A stretch of DNA of 64,000 nt, from NCBI GenBank assembly GCA_947492475.1, contig CANLNM010000009.1, forward strand, positions 37,020-101,019, read 5' to 3'. Below, in pieces: positions 54,100-63,747 of this stretch. The position numbers were made by a program, and so were the translations under genes. Each line of letters begins with the position of its first letter. Position 1 is the stretch's first letter. A model generated the notes under the pieces. It saw nothing but the letters and a program-made list of their open reading frames with translations. It was not told the DNA's origin and did not search any database. The DNA is from an uncultured Paracoccaceae bacterium (GTDB taxonomy: Bacteria > Pseudomonadota > Alphaproteobacteria > Rhodobacterales > Rhodobacteraceae).

Positions 54100-55476
54100 T
54101 TGCCTGTAAAAGCCAGTTTTGATGCCATTGATTGGGATAATAGGCTCTCCAACGCCTTAAGAGCGCTCGCCAAAACCCAAGATAAGTTCTTGCAGGATTA
54201 TTGGAACGTAAATGGCTATCCGACACGGCATTCCGTTAACGGTAAGGACGAAACACCTTTTCCAAATGACGATTACATCTCGGTCTACAACGACGCACTA
54301 TCTGCCAAGGCGGTTGATGAAAGAGAGTACTACAAACCACTTATCGAAGCACTTGCGCCAGTCAGATCGCTTCTGCGCGTCCATCCAGCCTTGGCTTCAA
54401 TACTCAAAATGCAGCTTGGTCCGGAGGCAGTTCAGGTGAGCATTGGAAATGGCCAAACCTATACAGGCATCGCGCAGATCGTTTCGGGGTTGATGGCCCG
54501 ACAACACCATCGACCGGATAAGAAGTTCCTGAAGACTGCGGAGGAGCTAAACTCGTTACTGTCGCTTTCTTCACGGCACAGGATTTCACCTCTCGAGAAC
54601 GACCTAGATCTCGGGCTAGATGTTGATCTCTTTTATGGAGCTAAACTCACTGAGAGGTACGATCTGGGCGGTGGATTCTTCATTGCGCCATTCGACGAGC
54701 TTCGCGAATACATCGAGCCAAACTGGTTCCAAGATCGAGCGCCAGATCAAGTCAAAGCGCGAGATCTGGATTTGTTCTTTGGTATTGCCGCTTCCTTCCG
54801 CTGGAAGCCAGAAGTCCGGCATATCCACTCTCATCCGCCGGACGAGCGTCCAAGAGACGTACCTCCGTTGTTTCACCGCGTCGCCGCAGAATTCGCTGAG
54901 CTTTTGTCCGTCGAGTTGGAGTGTCCGATAAAGTGGGTATATGACTTTCCAGGTGCGATCCGGAAAACAAGCTCCCAGCTTTTGGGGCAGTATCATGGAG
55001 TCAGATCGGCAAAAGCAGGTGAGTTTGTAGGGAATTTCCATGACCCATTCCGGAGGCGAGATCCCGCAAACCGTGATCGCATTCTGCATGCGGTCGAACT
55101 GTTTTCAAGAAAGAGCGAAACAGACTACGCCACGTTAGCTCCCTTGCTTCATCGCCTCGCAGAAGCGCACAGAACATTTGGCAGGTTTGCCAAAGAAGAC
55201 CGTATTCTTGATCTAGCAATCATTTTCGAGCGTTTCTTTCCAAATCAAAGGACTTACAAGAAGGAACTGAGTCTCAACATATCAAACCTCTTGGGTGGGA
55301 GTAACGAAGAGAACGCTCAAATAAGGGCAGACATCGAGCACTTTTACAGGATCCGAAACGCTATCATTCATGGAGGCAAACAGGGCAGTGATGCTGAGCT
55401 GTTGCTGGAAATTGACCAGGCATTGGAAAACGGCTTCCGATATGCTCGTGCGTTACTTCTAAATTCGATCTCGTGA
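54100..55476 (+). CDS. ApeA-like HEPN-domain protein downstream of the RT
   Basis: 458 residues. The C-terminal part (about 365-455) has FERFFPN..LSLNISNLLGG..IRADIEHFYRIRNAIIHGG. It contains the HEPN RNase motif R-x4-H as R419-NAII-H424, in the style of ApeA-type HEPN domains. The rest is not recognised. The TTG start at 54100 is preceded by GAGG at a good distance. It lies 89 bases after the RT on the same strand. HEPN enzymes cut tRNA or other RNA in abortive defence; here the RT product may be the trigger. Confidence 0.72.
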   Translation: MPVKASFDAIDWDNRLSNALRALAKTQDKFLQDYWNVNGYPTRHSVNGKDETPFPNDDYISVYNDALSAKAVDEREYYKPLIEALAPVRSLLRVHPALASILKMQLGPEAVQVSIGNGQTYTGIAQIVSGLMARQHHRPDKKFLKTAEELNSLLSLSSRHRISPLENDLDLGLDVDLFYGAKLTERYDLGGGFFIAPFDELREYIEPNWFQDRAPDQVKARDLDLFFGIAASFRWKPEVRHIHSHPPDERPRDVPPLFHRVAAEFAELLSVELECPIKWVYDFPGAIRKTSSQLLGQYHGVRSAKAGEFVGNFHDPFRRRDPANRDRILHAVELFSRKSETDYATLAPLLHRLAEAHRTFGRFAKEDRILDLAIIFERFFPNQRTYKKELSLNISNLLGGSNEENAQIRADIEHFYRIRNAIIHGGKQGSDAELLLEIDQALENGFRYARALLLNSIS

Positions 55477-55742
55477 AATCAGAACAACACCAAAAATTCA
55501 TTCGTTACCGGATGTCGGCTTCGGGAAAGCTAGGCTGCGGCGCGCGGTTCGGCAACCGATCGCTGCTAAAGGCTGGAAATGTATCAATTTCGACCTTCCC
55601 GGTGGCGCGTAGCGCCACTGTAGGGCTTTGTGGTTAGGTCAGGAAGGTATGTTGGAAAGGGTCAGATGCAACGCTTACCATGTAGTTGAACTCTATGGAG
55701 AATTAGCCGCCATTCTGGAGTTGTCGGCCCCTAAAACGCAAA
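55477..55742. other. Gene-free stretch before the initiator-tRNA integration site
   Basis: No open frame I can support. Contains a perfect short hairpin GTGGCGC-GTA-GCGCCAC at 55602-55618. This is the region downstream of the original tRNA-fMet gene. Confidence 0.4.
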
Positions 55743-55769
55743 ACACCCACCGTTGTACCGGTGGGGTGT
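55743..55769 (-). terminator. Terminator of the original tRNA-fMet gene
   Basis: On the minus strand ACACCCCACCG..CGGTGGGTGT forms a strong stem followed by TTTGCGTTTT. It lies directly beyond the separated 3' tRNA fragment at 55779-55823, as expected for the pre-insertion gene. Confidence 0.75.
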
Positions 55770-55778
55770 CGCTTCAAG

Positions 55779-55823
55779 TGGTTGCGGGAGTAGGATTTGA
55801 ACCTACGACCTTCAGGTTATGAG
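55779..55823 (-). repeat. att site (left): 45-bp 3' fragment of tRNA-fMet
   Basis: 45 bases identical to 63929-63973, from the encoded CCA through the T arm to the anticodon CAT. Beyond 55823 the sequence departs from tRNA. This is the displaced original tRNA end created by integration. Confidence 0.9.
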
Positions 55824-55999
55824 ATAGGCTCTGCGCTTTCGCATTCGTTGCGCCCGATTGCGACCAATCACTCTATCTTATTGTTATAGAACATTTTTAG
55901 TTGACGATCCAAGCGATAAGCTTCTACCCACTACTCCAGAATTTGCGTTCAAGTGCTTCCACAATGCTTCCATGGAAGCGGGGAGCAGAGGAGTTTAAA

Positions 56000-57187
56000 A
56001 TGGCAAAATTGACCAAACGTGCAGTTGAGGCTTTGGCTGTTGAGAAAAAAGACTACTTTGTCTGGGACAGTCAGATCGCGGGGTTTGGCGTTCGGGTTTT
56101 GCCATCCGGAGCCAAGACCTATCAAGCGCAGTACCGAAAAGGCGGTAGGACCCGCCGAGTGTCAATTGGTCGACATGGCAAGGTTACGGTTGATGAAGCG
56201 CGTAAACTTGCCAAGGAAATTATGGGTCAGGTCGCCAAAGGGGAAAACCCTGCGGAAGACATTTCTCAGCACCGAAAAGCACTAACAATGGCTGCACTTT
56301 GTGAACGGTTTTTTGAGGCACATGTGAAAGAGAGATGTAAGCTGTCGACTCAAAAGGAATACCGACGCGCCATTGATTTGTTCATCGGCCCGGCTTTGGG
56401 TAGTTTCAAAGTTGTAGATGTGGAACGTAGGGACATCTCGGATCTGCATCACAAATTCAGAAACAAGCCTTATCAAGCAAATCGAACCTTGGGTGTTTTA
56501 TCCAAAATGTTCAATTTGGCGGAAATTTGGGGACTGCGCCCAGACGGATCAAACCCATGCCGCCATGTGCCAAAATATCGAGAAATAAAGCGCGAGCGCT
56601 ACCTCAGCCAACATGAACTACAACGCCTTGGTCAGGTTCTTGCAGACGTAGAACGAGAAGGCTGTGAAACGCCTTATATTGTTGCAGCCTTCCGGCTACT
56701 AATTCTAACCGGGTGTCGCTTAGGAGAAATACAAACTCTGAAATGGGAGTATATCGGCCCGAATGGCATTGAACTTCCCGACAGCAAAACAGGTGCGCGG
56801 CGCATCCCACTTCCAATGCCCGCGCGGGATATTCTGTCGCGTCTCCCTCGAACGCCCGGCAATCCCCATGTCATTGAAGGGAAGAAACCCGGCCAATACG
56901 CAACTGACTTACAACATCCTTGGCGACGCATTCGGGAACGCGCAGATCTACCTAATGTTCGCATTCACGATTTACGACATACATATGCGTCAAACGCCGT
57001 GTCTTCAGGAATGCCTATTCAGATGGTGGGACGCTTGCTTGGTCATACACAATTACAAACGACAATGCGTTATGCTCACCTTGCCGACGATCCCGTTCGT
57101 CAAGCCGCTGAGAAAAACGCGGAAATACTTGGAAATGCGCTTAAATCGGCAGAAATAGGTACACACCGTTTTCGTGTCATTTCATGA
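56000..57187 (+). CDS. int: P4-type tyrosine integrase
   Basis: 395 residues. N-terminal DUF4102 arm-binding domain (GFGVRVLPSGAKTYQAQYR, then RRVSIGRHGKVTVDEARKLAKE), SAM-like core domain, and catalytic domain with R in LTGCRLGEI, HDLRHTYAS, LLGHTQLQTT and nucleophile Y in MRYAHL. The ATG at 56000 follows GAGGAG; a longer frame overlaps the att region. It recombines the element into the 3' part of tRNA-fMet. Confidence 0.96.
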   Translation: MAKLTKRAVEALAVEKKDYFVWDSQIAGFGVRVLPSGAKTYQAQYRKGGRTRRVSIGRHGKVTVDEARKLAKEIMGQVAKGENPAEDISQHRKALTMAALCERFFEAHVKERCKLSTQKEYRRAIDLFIGPALGSFKVVDVERRDISDLHHKFRNKPYQANRTLGVLSKMFNLAEIWGLRPDGSNPCRHVPKYREIKRERYLSQHELQRLGQVLADVEREGCETPYIVAAFRLLILTGCRLGEIQTLKWEYIGPNGIELPDSKTGARRIPLPMPARDILSRLPRTPGNPHVIEGKKPGQYATDLQHPWRRIRERADLPNVRIHDLRHTYASNAVSSGMPIQMVGRLLGHTQLQTTMRYAHLADDPVRQAAEKNAEILGNALKSAEIGTHRFRVIS

Positions 57188-57267
57188 CATGACAACTCAT
57201 TGTGAAACGTTATGATTGCTTATTCCAAAACATAATCAGCCACATTTAACCTAATAAAAGCATATAT

Positions 57268-58035
57268 ATGGACAGCAACGATCTCAACGAAGCATTATGG
57301 AACCACGGTATTTTCTTGAGCGTGTCGGTAAGAGCCTTTGCCCCGCAAAACCTAAGGAAAAAGTTTGAGGAAGCGGACAAAATAAGTGCTTTAGAAGAGG
57401 GCAAGAAAAAGGTCGAAGAACTAGAAAATTCTGATGCCGACCTCCCTACTGCATTCGTTACATTTTTATCTGCTGTCAATGAAGTGATTGGACCAAGGGA
57501 CAAATTGCGAGCAGAAATGCAAACTCTCGTCATGGGTTGGCTTCAGCGCGGAGATCTGGTCGGATTTGGTTATGAGAAACCTCGACAGATGGCGTCTAGA
57601 GTGCATGAGATACCGGCCCAACTATGGCATGGGAACTTGAATTGGATAGAGTCTTCGCTCAGCGCACAAGGCTTAGAACTCGTTCAAATACGTGTTCTAC
57701 ACTCAACAAAAAAAGAGCAGTTGACGAAAGAATTCGGCCTTCGAACCGATGCGCTCGTCGAGGGAAACATCGACGCCAAGATTCCCCAAGTTGAGGCCGC
57801 TGAGACAGGGCGTCCCACAATTAGAGGTTTTATCGAGGATTCTTTCGAAGCGTTATTGGCAGATGGATTGATAGAGGTTCAAAAACCGGCGAAGGCACAT
57901 TACCCGCTGGTACGGAGTTGGCTGATGCGAAACAAACCAGAAGCGAACGCGACTGAAACCACGCCAAGCAACGAAGGAATTCGCCGTCACTTTTCTCCTC
58001 TTTTCAATGACTTGAAGAAAAACCATAAACAGTAA
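57268..58035 (+). CDS. Hypothetical protein, 255 aa
   Basis: Charged soluble protein, family not recognised. A helical N-terminus (FEEADKISALEEGKKKVEELE) is followed by a mixed region. There may be a winged-helix-like C-terminal stretch (TIRGFIEDSFEALLADGLIEV). Lies between the integrase and the AlpA-like gene of the element. Regulatory role possible but unproven. Confidence 0.65.
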   Translation: MDSNDLNEALWNHGIFLSVSVRAFAPQNLRKKFEEADKISALEEGKKKVEELENSDADLPTAFVTFLSAVNEVIGPRDKLRAEMQTLVMGWLQRGDLVGFGYEKPRQMASRVHEIPAQLWHGNLNWIESSLSAQGLELVQIRVLHSTKKEQLTKEFGLRTDALVEGNIDAKIPQVEAAETGRPTIRGFIEDSFEALLADGLIEVQKPAKAHYPLVRSWLMRNKPEANATETTPSNEGIRRHFSPLFNDLKKNHKQ

Positions 58036-58118
58036 ACTGATAGGGCGTTTACTGTTGTTTTTGCGGTTTCCATTTTGGGCGAAGACTAGGGCATCACAAC
58101 CAACAAAAGGAAACACTG

Positions 58119-58367
58119 ATGCTCGACAGAGAAACTTCACCGCAAAACAATCCTGCCGCACAAGACTACTTAAATGGCTTTATAGATGAGAAAGTTGCGG
58201 GAGACTTTCTGTGTCAAAGCGTACGCACCATACAAAAATGGCGCGTGACCGGTTATGGGCCGAATTTCTATAAATCTGGCCGCTCGGTGCGTTATCGCCG
58301 CAGCGACCTGTTAAAGTGGGCCGATGCCCGACGCCACGGCAGCACCAGCAGCTACCCGGCGACTTAA
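58119..58367 (+). CDS. AlpA/excisionase-like HTH protein
   Basis: 82 residues with the MerR-type excisionase pattern FIDEKVAGDFLCQSVRTIQKWRVTGYGPNFYKSGRSVRYRRSDLLKWA in layout: helix-turn-helix, wing with R-Y-R, and final helix. Such proteins control excision or replication of integrative elements. Placed between integrase and Rep genes. Confidence 0.85.
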   Translation: MLDRETSPQNNPAAQDYLNGFIDEKVAGDFLCQSVRTIQKWRVTGYGPNFYKSGRSVRYRRSDLLKWADARRHGSTSSYPAT

Positions 58368-58504
58368 TTCCCACTTCAGAGTTTTGCCCGCGTCGGGGTT
58401 GGCAGCGCCACGTGGGTTTTTGGGGCCGGAAGGCTCTCCAGAGGCGCGAGCGAAACGGTCTCGCGCCTCTTCATTTTCAAACTTCATTCGAAAGCACCCG
58501 AACC

Positions 58505-58723
58505 ATGACAACTCAACCCGCACAAAAATTCAAAATCGGTCTCATCACTGTCACAATATGGAAGAATGATGGGTTCTATACTGCTGACATGTCCCGCTCT
58601 TATAAAACCGATAATGGCGAATGGCGAAACACTGGTAGTTTCCACCATTCCGACTTGCTCAACATAGCCAAATGCGCCGAGCGCGCCGAAATTTGGATTG
58701 GCCGTCAAGTAAACGCGAACTGA
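58505..58723 (+). CDS. Small hypothetical protein, 72 aa
   Basis: ATG at 58505. Sequence KIGLITVTIWKNDGFYTADMSRSYK followed by WRNTGSFHHSDLLNIAKCAERAEIWI suggests a small beta-barrel followed by a helix, as seen in short proteins beside replication genes of mobile elements, possibly single-strand-DNA binding. Function not established. Confidence 0.65.
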   Translation: MTTQPAQKFKIGLITVTIWKNDGFYTADMSRSYKTDNGEWRNTGSFHHSDLLNIAKCAERAEIWIGRQVNAN

Positions 58724-58905
58724 TTACTGCGCCGGGCTAATCCCGGCCCCAAAACAAATGCTGCCCCGCCGGAGGCAGAAGGGGGCGATCAGCCCCCGCA
58801 CTTCCCTCAAACCCTCACGATTAAACAATAGCGGCCGATCATGCTGCTCAGGAGGGGGGCTTGTAACACCCCCCTCCACGAATACGAAAGCGAAGGAGAG
58901 CGCAA

Positions 58906-60054
58906 ATGGACGTGGATATTCTTCATTCGGGATTTGATGGGCTCAAGTTCACCTTGAATGCTCAGATTCCCCCTAGCCTACGGGCAGAACTAGCCGACGC
59001 GAAACACTGTGCTCGGCGTGACAACGCCGACTATGTACTCGAGCGCAGCGCGATGATGTTCAACGTGTCAGGCAAAGGCGCAAGAGGCTTCACGGCTCAC
59101 ACGGGCGATCATGGCGCAGTTTGGTTGATCCAAGACCCCGAAGACCCGATCCCAAACAATCCCGCAATCACAATTGACTTTCGGGCTTTCGGTCTGGCGA
59201 CCGGGGGCCTGCGTGCCGCTGAAGCGCATTTTCGAAAATGCATGTCCGCCTTGGCCGTCCCCTACACCGACAACCAATTGCGCGTTACTCGCGCAGACTT
59301 CGCTGTCGACCTTCTCGCTCCATGGTTTGAACCAGACCGCCACGCATTGGTGACACCACCCGGCACAAAAATTACCGAATATGCTGGAATTGATGTAACT
59401 GCCACGCTTTCAACTGGGTCCCGCGTTCAAGGTTTACGCGCTGGCGCTATCACGAACCGCCAGCTTGCGATCTACGACAAGCGCATCGAAGTGATGCAAA
59501 CCAACAAACTCGGATGGCTAGAAATTTGGAACGCGGCACGCAAAGCCAACGACAAACCTCCACTTGACCTGAAAGACCGGGACACGTCGCAAGTCTGGCG
59601 TTTTGAGATGCGCCTTGGCTCCAAACAATTGCGCAACAAATTCCAACTCCGAGACTGGACCCACATTGGTGACATGCTTGGAGACGCCTTTTTAGATGCT
59701 TCTCAGCGAATCCGTTATTGCACTCCGACCACTGACCGCAACCGCGCCAGATGGCCCACACACGAACTTTGGAATGTGTTCGAAAAGGTCGTCGCCTGTG
59801 ATCTGTTCGACAATTGCGCGGGCGTTCTGCCGAGTGATGTTGCCGACGCAAACCGAATTGCCAAAATGCGCGAACTGGATTCTCAACTCGCCGGATTACT
59901 CGTGACACGTGCGGCAGTATCGGACGTGGCCGCCGATGAGTTTTCGAACTTCTTAGGAGGGCATATCGAAGCGTTACAGCAGTATATAGATGAACATCCG
60001 ACCCTCCTAGCTGAACGTCTTCGAAAAGCCGCCGCGCGTTACAGGTGGACATAA
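58906..60054 (+). CDS. Replication initiation protein (Rep_trans-like)
   Basis: 382 residues. Segments LRVTRADFAVDLLAPW, RQLAIYDKRIEV and VWRFEMRLGSKQLRNKF match the layout of Rep_trans/replication initiation factor proteins of rolling-circle plasmids and integrative elements. In this family a tyrosine (here probably in AIYDKR) nicks the origin. It follows a GC-rich leader with GGAG. Its presence suggests that the excised element can replicate. Confidence 0.82.
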   Translation: MDVDILHSGFDGLKFTLNAQIPPSLRAELADAKHCARRDNADYVLERSAMMFNVSGKGARGFTAHTGDHGAVWLIQDPEDPIPNNPAITIDFRAFGLATGGLRAAEAHFRKCMSALAVPYTDNQLRVTRADFAVDLLAPWFEPDRHALVTPPGTKITEYAGIDVTATLSTGSRVQGLRAGAITNRQLAIYDKRIEVMQTNKLGWLEIWNAARKANDKPPLDLKDRDTSQVWRFEMRLGSKQLRNKFQLRDWTHIGDMLGDAFLDASQRIRYCTPTTDRNRARWPTHELWNVFEKVVACDLFDNCAGVLPSDVADANRIAKMRELDSQLAGLLVTRAAVSDVAADEFSNFLGGHIEALQQYIDEHPTLLAERLRKAAARYRWT

Positions 60055-60125
60055 AGGGCGGAATGCGGTCGTTCGCTGCAACTGCACCAAGCACAGTGCA
60101 TCTTTAACAAAGCTGACTTTTGTTA

Positions 60126-61733
60126 CTATCCCGACAAGTATTCCAGCACTGAAGCGATTGCTGCATTGCGCATTCTTCTCGCACGAACATTGCCGACATA
60201 GTGGGCTTCTTTTAGCTCGGCTTCGGTCGCGGCCAATACAGATCCGACGGTGTTTAGCTTCAATTCATCGAGCTTTAATCGCTGCCAAACTGTGATATCC
60301 AACACGGTGTTTGATTTGCCCAGTTGTTCCTCTAAGTCGAAGCCTTCTTGAATAGCTGATAGGTCGAGGCCTAAGTTGGCAATAGGCGCGAAAGCCGAGT
60401 GGTTCACACCATACTCGCTCATTCTCTTTGGTGTTAGAGATCTGGCGATGTTAAACGAGGTAGTCGAAGGCGTTGCCTCTTGTGCAAATAAGCAGCCCAA
60501 ATTTACAGTGTAGCGTCGCCCAACTTCACTCCTTGTTGCGCGAATTCCGCCAGAGTGCTCTGTTAAGATACCTGTGTAACACAAGATACGAAGGCCTTCT
60601 TTGATAATTTCAGGCGCATCTCGGTGAATCCAAATATATGACGTGGAGTTCTTCTCGCGCTCCAAGTACCCGTCATTCTTTTGTTTCAGTTCAGGCAGCA
60701 CAATATCTTCGACGAAGTTTCGGCCCCAATCGATTACAGCTTTGTGTCCGACGTATTTCTCTGAAAGAGCAGAGTGTTCCGCCCAAATTCCACCCCGATA
60801 AAATTCTCGAACAACTGAGTTAACTTCGGTTGAGTTAATGTTTGGAGCATCAGCGACCGTCTTCAAGAGTAAGCGAGGATTGCCAGTAGAGGCATACGCA
60901 AGAATCGAGAAATTCTGGCCATTTTTGGCAATTCTCTTAAGCAACGTAGAGTCCGCTTGTTTCTCTACGATCTGCCTCATGCTTCCAACATAACCAGCAT
61001 CATTAATGTCGCGGTTCAGTGAAACCATTGTCGCATCATGCGTCGGTTGAAATGTATCTCCATAGCTTGTGACGCCGGGATACACAGCGGCGTTACAAGT
61101 TACGCAATGACTGCGGAGATCACGGAAAAGCGTGAAGAATTGACGCTGCTGCGTAGGTAAGAAGATGTGAGCAGCTTCATCCATCAGCAGAGCAAAGCGG
61201 TTAACGCCAAGTTCCTCTGCCAAGTCTTCGAGTGCGTCTTTCACCTCTTCAATATCGGGTATTCCACTAGAGTCGATATTCTGTCCAGGTGTCTTCCATG
61301 ATTCTTCATAGGAACGTATCAATTCAGCCAAGCCGTCGGTATCCGCGTGACCTGCCGGCAATCCAGCAAGAATGTTGGCACTGCTAGGTGTCGACGATAG
61401 CAGCCCCATTTTTCTGACTTTGCGTAAGACGGCTCGACAAATCCGAGCAATCATCCAATGCCTAAACTGATCTGGGTCACCAGACCGGAGGAGCGAACTC
61501 GTAACGAAGGTTACGTAGACAGGTACGACTTTTTGTTCGGGATACTCAGCAGTCAGTTCCTGCTCAGCAACTCGCATCAAAAATGATTTTCCAACTCCTC
61601 TACTGCCGACTAAAACCGTTGGGGTGCGGCTCTTAATCTGGTTTATTGCTGAGCGATCTTCTTCAGTTTCTACAAAGTACTTCAGAACGTCTTTTGGACC
61701 TATGTCTTCAGTTCGGTAAAAAAAGTCACTCAT
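60126..61733 (-). CDS. P-loop ATPase with C-terminal helix-hairpin-helix
   Basis: 535 residues. Walker A VGSRGVGKSF (about 42-51), Walker B ALLMDEAAHIF (about 190) and an ORC/STAND-like ATPase core. The C-terminus (about 485-535) reads LDELKLNTVGSVLAATEAELKEAHYVGNVRARRMRNA in layout, a helix-hairpin-helix DNA-binding unit. The ATG at 61733 overlaps the upstream gene by eight bases. Together with the HEPN-like partner it looks like a two-gene defence module carried by the element. Confidence 0.8.
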   Translation of the reverse strand: MSDFFYRTEDIGPKDVLKYFVETEEDRSAINQIKSRTPTVLVGSRGVGKSFLMRVAEQELTAEYPEQKVVPVYVTFVTSSLLRSGDPDQFRHWMIARICRAVLRKVRKMGLLSSTPSSANILAGLPAGHADTDGLAELIRSYEESWKTPGQNIDSSGIPDIEEVKDALEDLAEELGVNRFALLMDEAAHIFLPTQQRQFFTLFRDLRSHCVTCNAAVYPGVTSYGDTFQPTHDATMVSLNRDINDAGYVGSMRQIVEKQADSTLLKRIAKNGQNFSILAYASTGNPRLLLKTVADAPNINSTEVNSVVREFYRGGIWAEHSALSEKYVGHKAVIDWGRNFVEDIVLPELKQKNDGYLEREKNSTSYIWIHRDAPEIIKEGLRILCYTGILTEHSGGIRATRSEVGRRYTVNLGCLFAQEATPSTTSFNIARSLTPKRMSEYGVNHSAFAPIANLGLDLSAIQEGFDLEEQLGKSNTVLDITVWQRLKLDELKLNTVGSVLAATEAELKEAHYVGNVRARRMRNAAIASVLEYLSG

Positions 61734-62442
61734 TGGGTTCGCCTTCAAAAATGGATTGCACCGCTGGAAGCGTACCAAAGTCCTCTAGCACCATTGTCTC
61801 AAGCTCATTTCTTATTTCGGTTGGGGCATGCTTAAGGTATCGGCTAACAAAAGCGAACTTTACCAGAAGTCGAGCTGTGTCAGCACGATCTGCCCAGACT
61901 TCAAGGCTATCCGCACTGTAAGCAATCTGATGATTCATATCGCCAAATGATTGCCGATTGCCATGAACGAACTCCGAGCATTCCCTATAAAGCTTTGCAG
62001 CAAGCGACCGATACTGATCGCATTCATCAGTCAATTCTTCAAAAAAAGCACCCACAAAGTGCTTGGAGAAGACGCCACTGTTCTCGCAGTTTATTGACTT
62101 CCAAACAGCGTCTTTCTTGCCTCGAAGCCAAAGGTAAGTGTCTATCTCATGGGCAGAGAAAAGGACTGAGCACAGGGCCAGCTCAAAAAAAAGCCGAAGA
62201 CCTTTGTGTGCTTGGCGATACTGTGCGATTGAAGCGGAGAACACAGCTTGCTGATATTCAATTCGGGCAAGTGCAAACATCGGCTCTTCAACGCGATTGA
62301 CTAGCAACCTATTCAGCTGATCTAAATCCACAGCTTCATTGTGGGCTAATGTAAAAGTTTCCAAGCGTTCAGGGTCTTCGCCTAGACTAGTCAAAGCAGT
62401 TTCACTACGCGTTAACAGCTCATTGTAATGCTCTACGACCAT
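61726..62442 (-). CDS. HEPN-like protein coupled to the ATPase
   Basis: 238 residues, all-helical. Contains YRECSEFVHGN with R153-x6-H160, consistent with an R-x4-6-H HEPN RNase motif, preceded by long helices (GLRLFFELALCSVLFSAHEIDTYLW in layout). Family not recognised. Its stop overlaps the ATPase start by eight bases. Proposed effector (RNase) with the ATPase as sensor; inference from context. Confidence 0.68.
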   Translation of the reverse strand: MVVEHYNELLTRSETALTSLGEDPERLETFTLAHNEAVDLDQLNRLLVNRVEEPMFALARIEYQQAVFSASIAQYRQAHKGLRLFFELALCSVLFSAHEIDTYLWLRGKKDAVWKSINCENSGVFSKHFVGAFFEELTDECDQYRSLAAKLYRECSEFVHGNRQSFGDMNHQIAYSADSLEVWADRADTARLLVKFAFVSRYLKHAPTEIRNELETMVLEDFGTLPAVQSIFEGEPNE

Positions 62443-62645
62443 AGCTACTCCAAACCAAACCTAGGGTTGAACTTGCAAGTGTTTGCAGCGATAGGCAACA
62501 CTAATGCTAAAACTACCAACCGATTTTGCTTCATTTTACGACATGGTGTTTCCTCTAAGCCAAGATTTTGCGAGAGTAACCAGAGTCAGCTTTGCGGACT
62601 GCAACCGCGGCATCAAGATATATTGGCCAAGGTCTCGTAAGGGCG

Positions 62646-63152
62646 TTAATGTCGAAACGGTTTTGGACCCTCTAGCCCCAATTTAAGTCGTTCAATCTGC
62701 ATAGACGCGGACTGTGCTCTTGCAATGAATTGATGCAATTCTGAGGAAGCTGGCGCATCAGAATCGGGTACTGAAGCAAGTAGCTCGTGAAGCGCCTTCG
62801 ATCCTGTCCGCTCAATATTGCTGATGTGTTGCGTTTCTTCCGGTTCTGCAAACATCGAGCGCCCCAAATTACTGCCTAGTGTAGGAAAATGCTTGTTCTT
62901 GTGATTTTCCCATTCCCGTCGCGTTAGTAGGCAAGCCTCTTGAAGTGATAAGAAACTACGCTTCGCATCTGAGATACCGTCTTGCACCTTAACTTGCAGA
63001 GCAGTGATATCTGAATTTTTTGTAGCTTCGATCGCTTGTTTTGACGTGCTGAACGCAAGTGCCGCGTAGAGCAATGCGCCAGCGGAAATCAGAATTGAAA
63101 CGATCTCAAATGCATTCTGAACAACAAACTCCAAAAGTAGTTTCCTTCTCAA
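62646..63152 (-). CDS. Membrane-anchored hypothetical protein, 168 aa
   Basis: One N-terminal membrane helix (FEIVSILISAGALLYAALAF), then a helical cytoplasmic region with EPEETQHISNIERTGSKALHELL. Family unknown. A decayed relative of this region lies at 63614-63856 on the same strand. Upstream of the HEPN/ATPase pair in the same direction, with 200 bases between. Confidence 0.65.
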   Translation of the reverse strand: MRRKLLLEFVVQNAFEIVSILISAGALLYAALAFSTSKQAIEATKNSDITALQVKVQDGISDAKRSFLSLQEACLLTRREWENHKNKHFPTLGSNLGRSMFAEPEETQHISNIERTGSKALHELLASVPDSDAPASSELHQFIARAQSASMQIERLKLGLEGPKPFRH

Positions 63153-63559
63153 TCCAATTTTACAAAGTCCTTTTGAGGTGCCCCCCCGTAAACTAGATTG
63201 GGTCAGGCTTGGTTGGTTTCAAGGCTGCTTATTCGATATGCGCGGCTTGAATGACGCCTTATCCGTGTGTTTTGAACAGTAAAATGTTTTCACTCGCCAA
63301 CGGCAGCTTTGCGGAAACCGAGCTGCAACATTCCAACAGCTGACCAAAGTCCGGATTGGGCCGTCCACAACGACGCAATCTGGGCCGATCTAACTTGATG
63401 CTGCGCCGCATCCAACGGCTGCGAAGAGCCCAAAGTTTATCATGCTGCGTCGTGCATGAACGACTGCTTCGAAAATTAACGTTGAGGTCTAAGATTACCG
63501 TGACACGTTTGCTCGTGGTGAGATGTGTCCTGCTACCCAAAAGAGGGCTACCTGTGTGT

Positions 63560-63747
63560 TTAGATCCCTGAGATGGCCAAGTCGGCAGAGGTTTGAGAAG
63601 AAGCAGTTCGACATTACAGTGACCCAACAAGAATGGAAGCTTCTGAAGCGGGGTTCACTCCCTCAATCCATGGAAGATAAGTGGGTGATATATTTCCGTG
63701 ATGATTTCCTGAATTTTCATCGGTCTGGTCACCTAATCTACAAATGA
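63560..63747 (+). pseudogene. Remnant of a conserved small-protein gene
   Basis: The frame reads ITVTQQEWKLLKRGSLPQSM then EDKWVIYFRDDFLNFHRSG and stops soon after. The MEDKW..YF..LNFHRS pattern resembles a family of small bacterial proteins of unknown function, which normally continues much further. Both ends look lost, so I call it a fragment. Confidence 0.45.

Noticed and set aside
53991..54173. Minus-strand 60-codon ORF between the RT and HEPN genes as an antitoxin
   Set aside because: It overlaps the start of the HEPN gene antisense, has no ribosome site and an unremarkable sequence.
62504..62686. Plus-strand small ORF near the HEPN-like gene
   Set aside because: Overlaps the 3' end of the 168-aa membrane protein gene antisense and shows no motif or good start signal.
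63259..63630. Minus-strand 123-codon ORF at the right edge of the integrative element
   Set aside because: Composition is unlike a natural protein and it overlaps the plus-strand remnant with a recognisable pattern.
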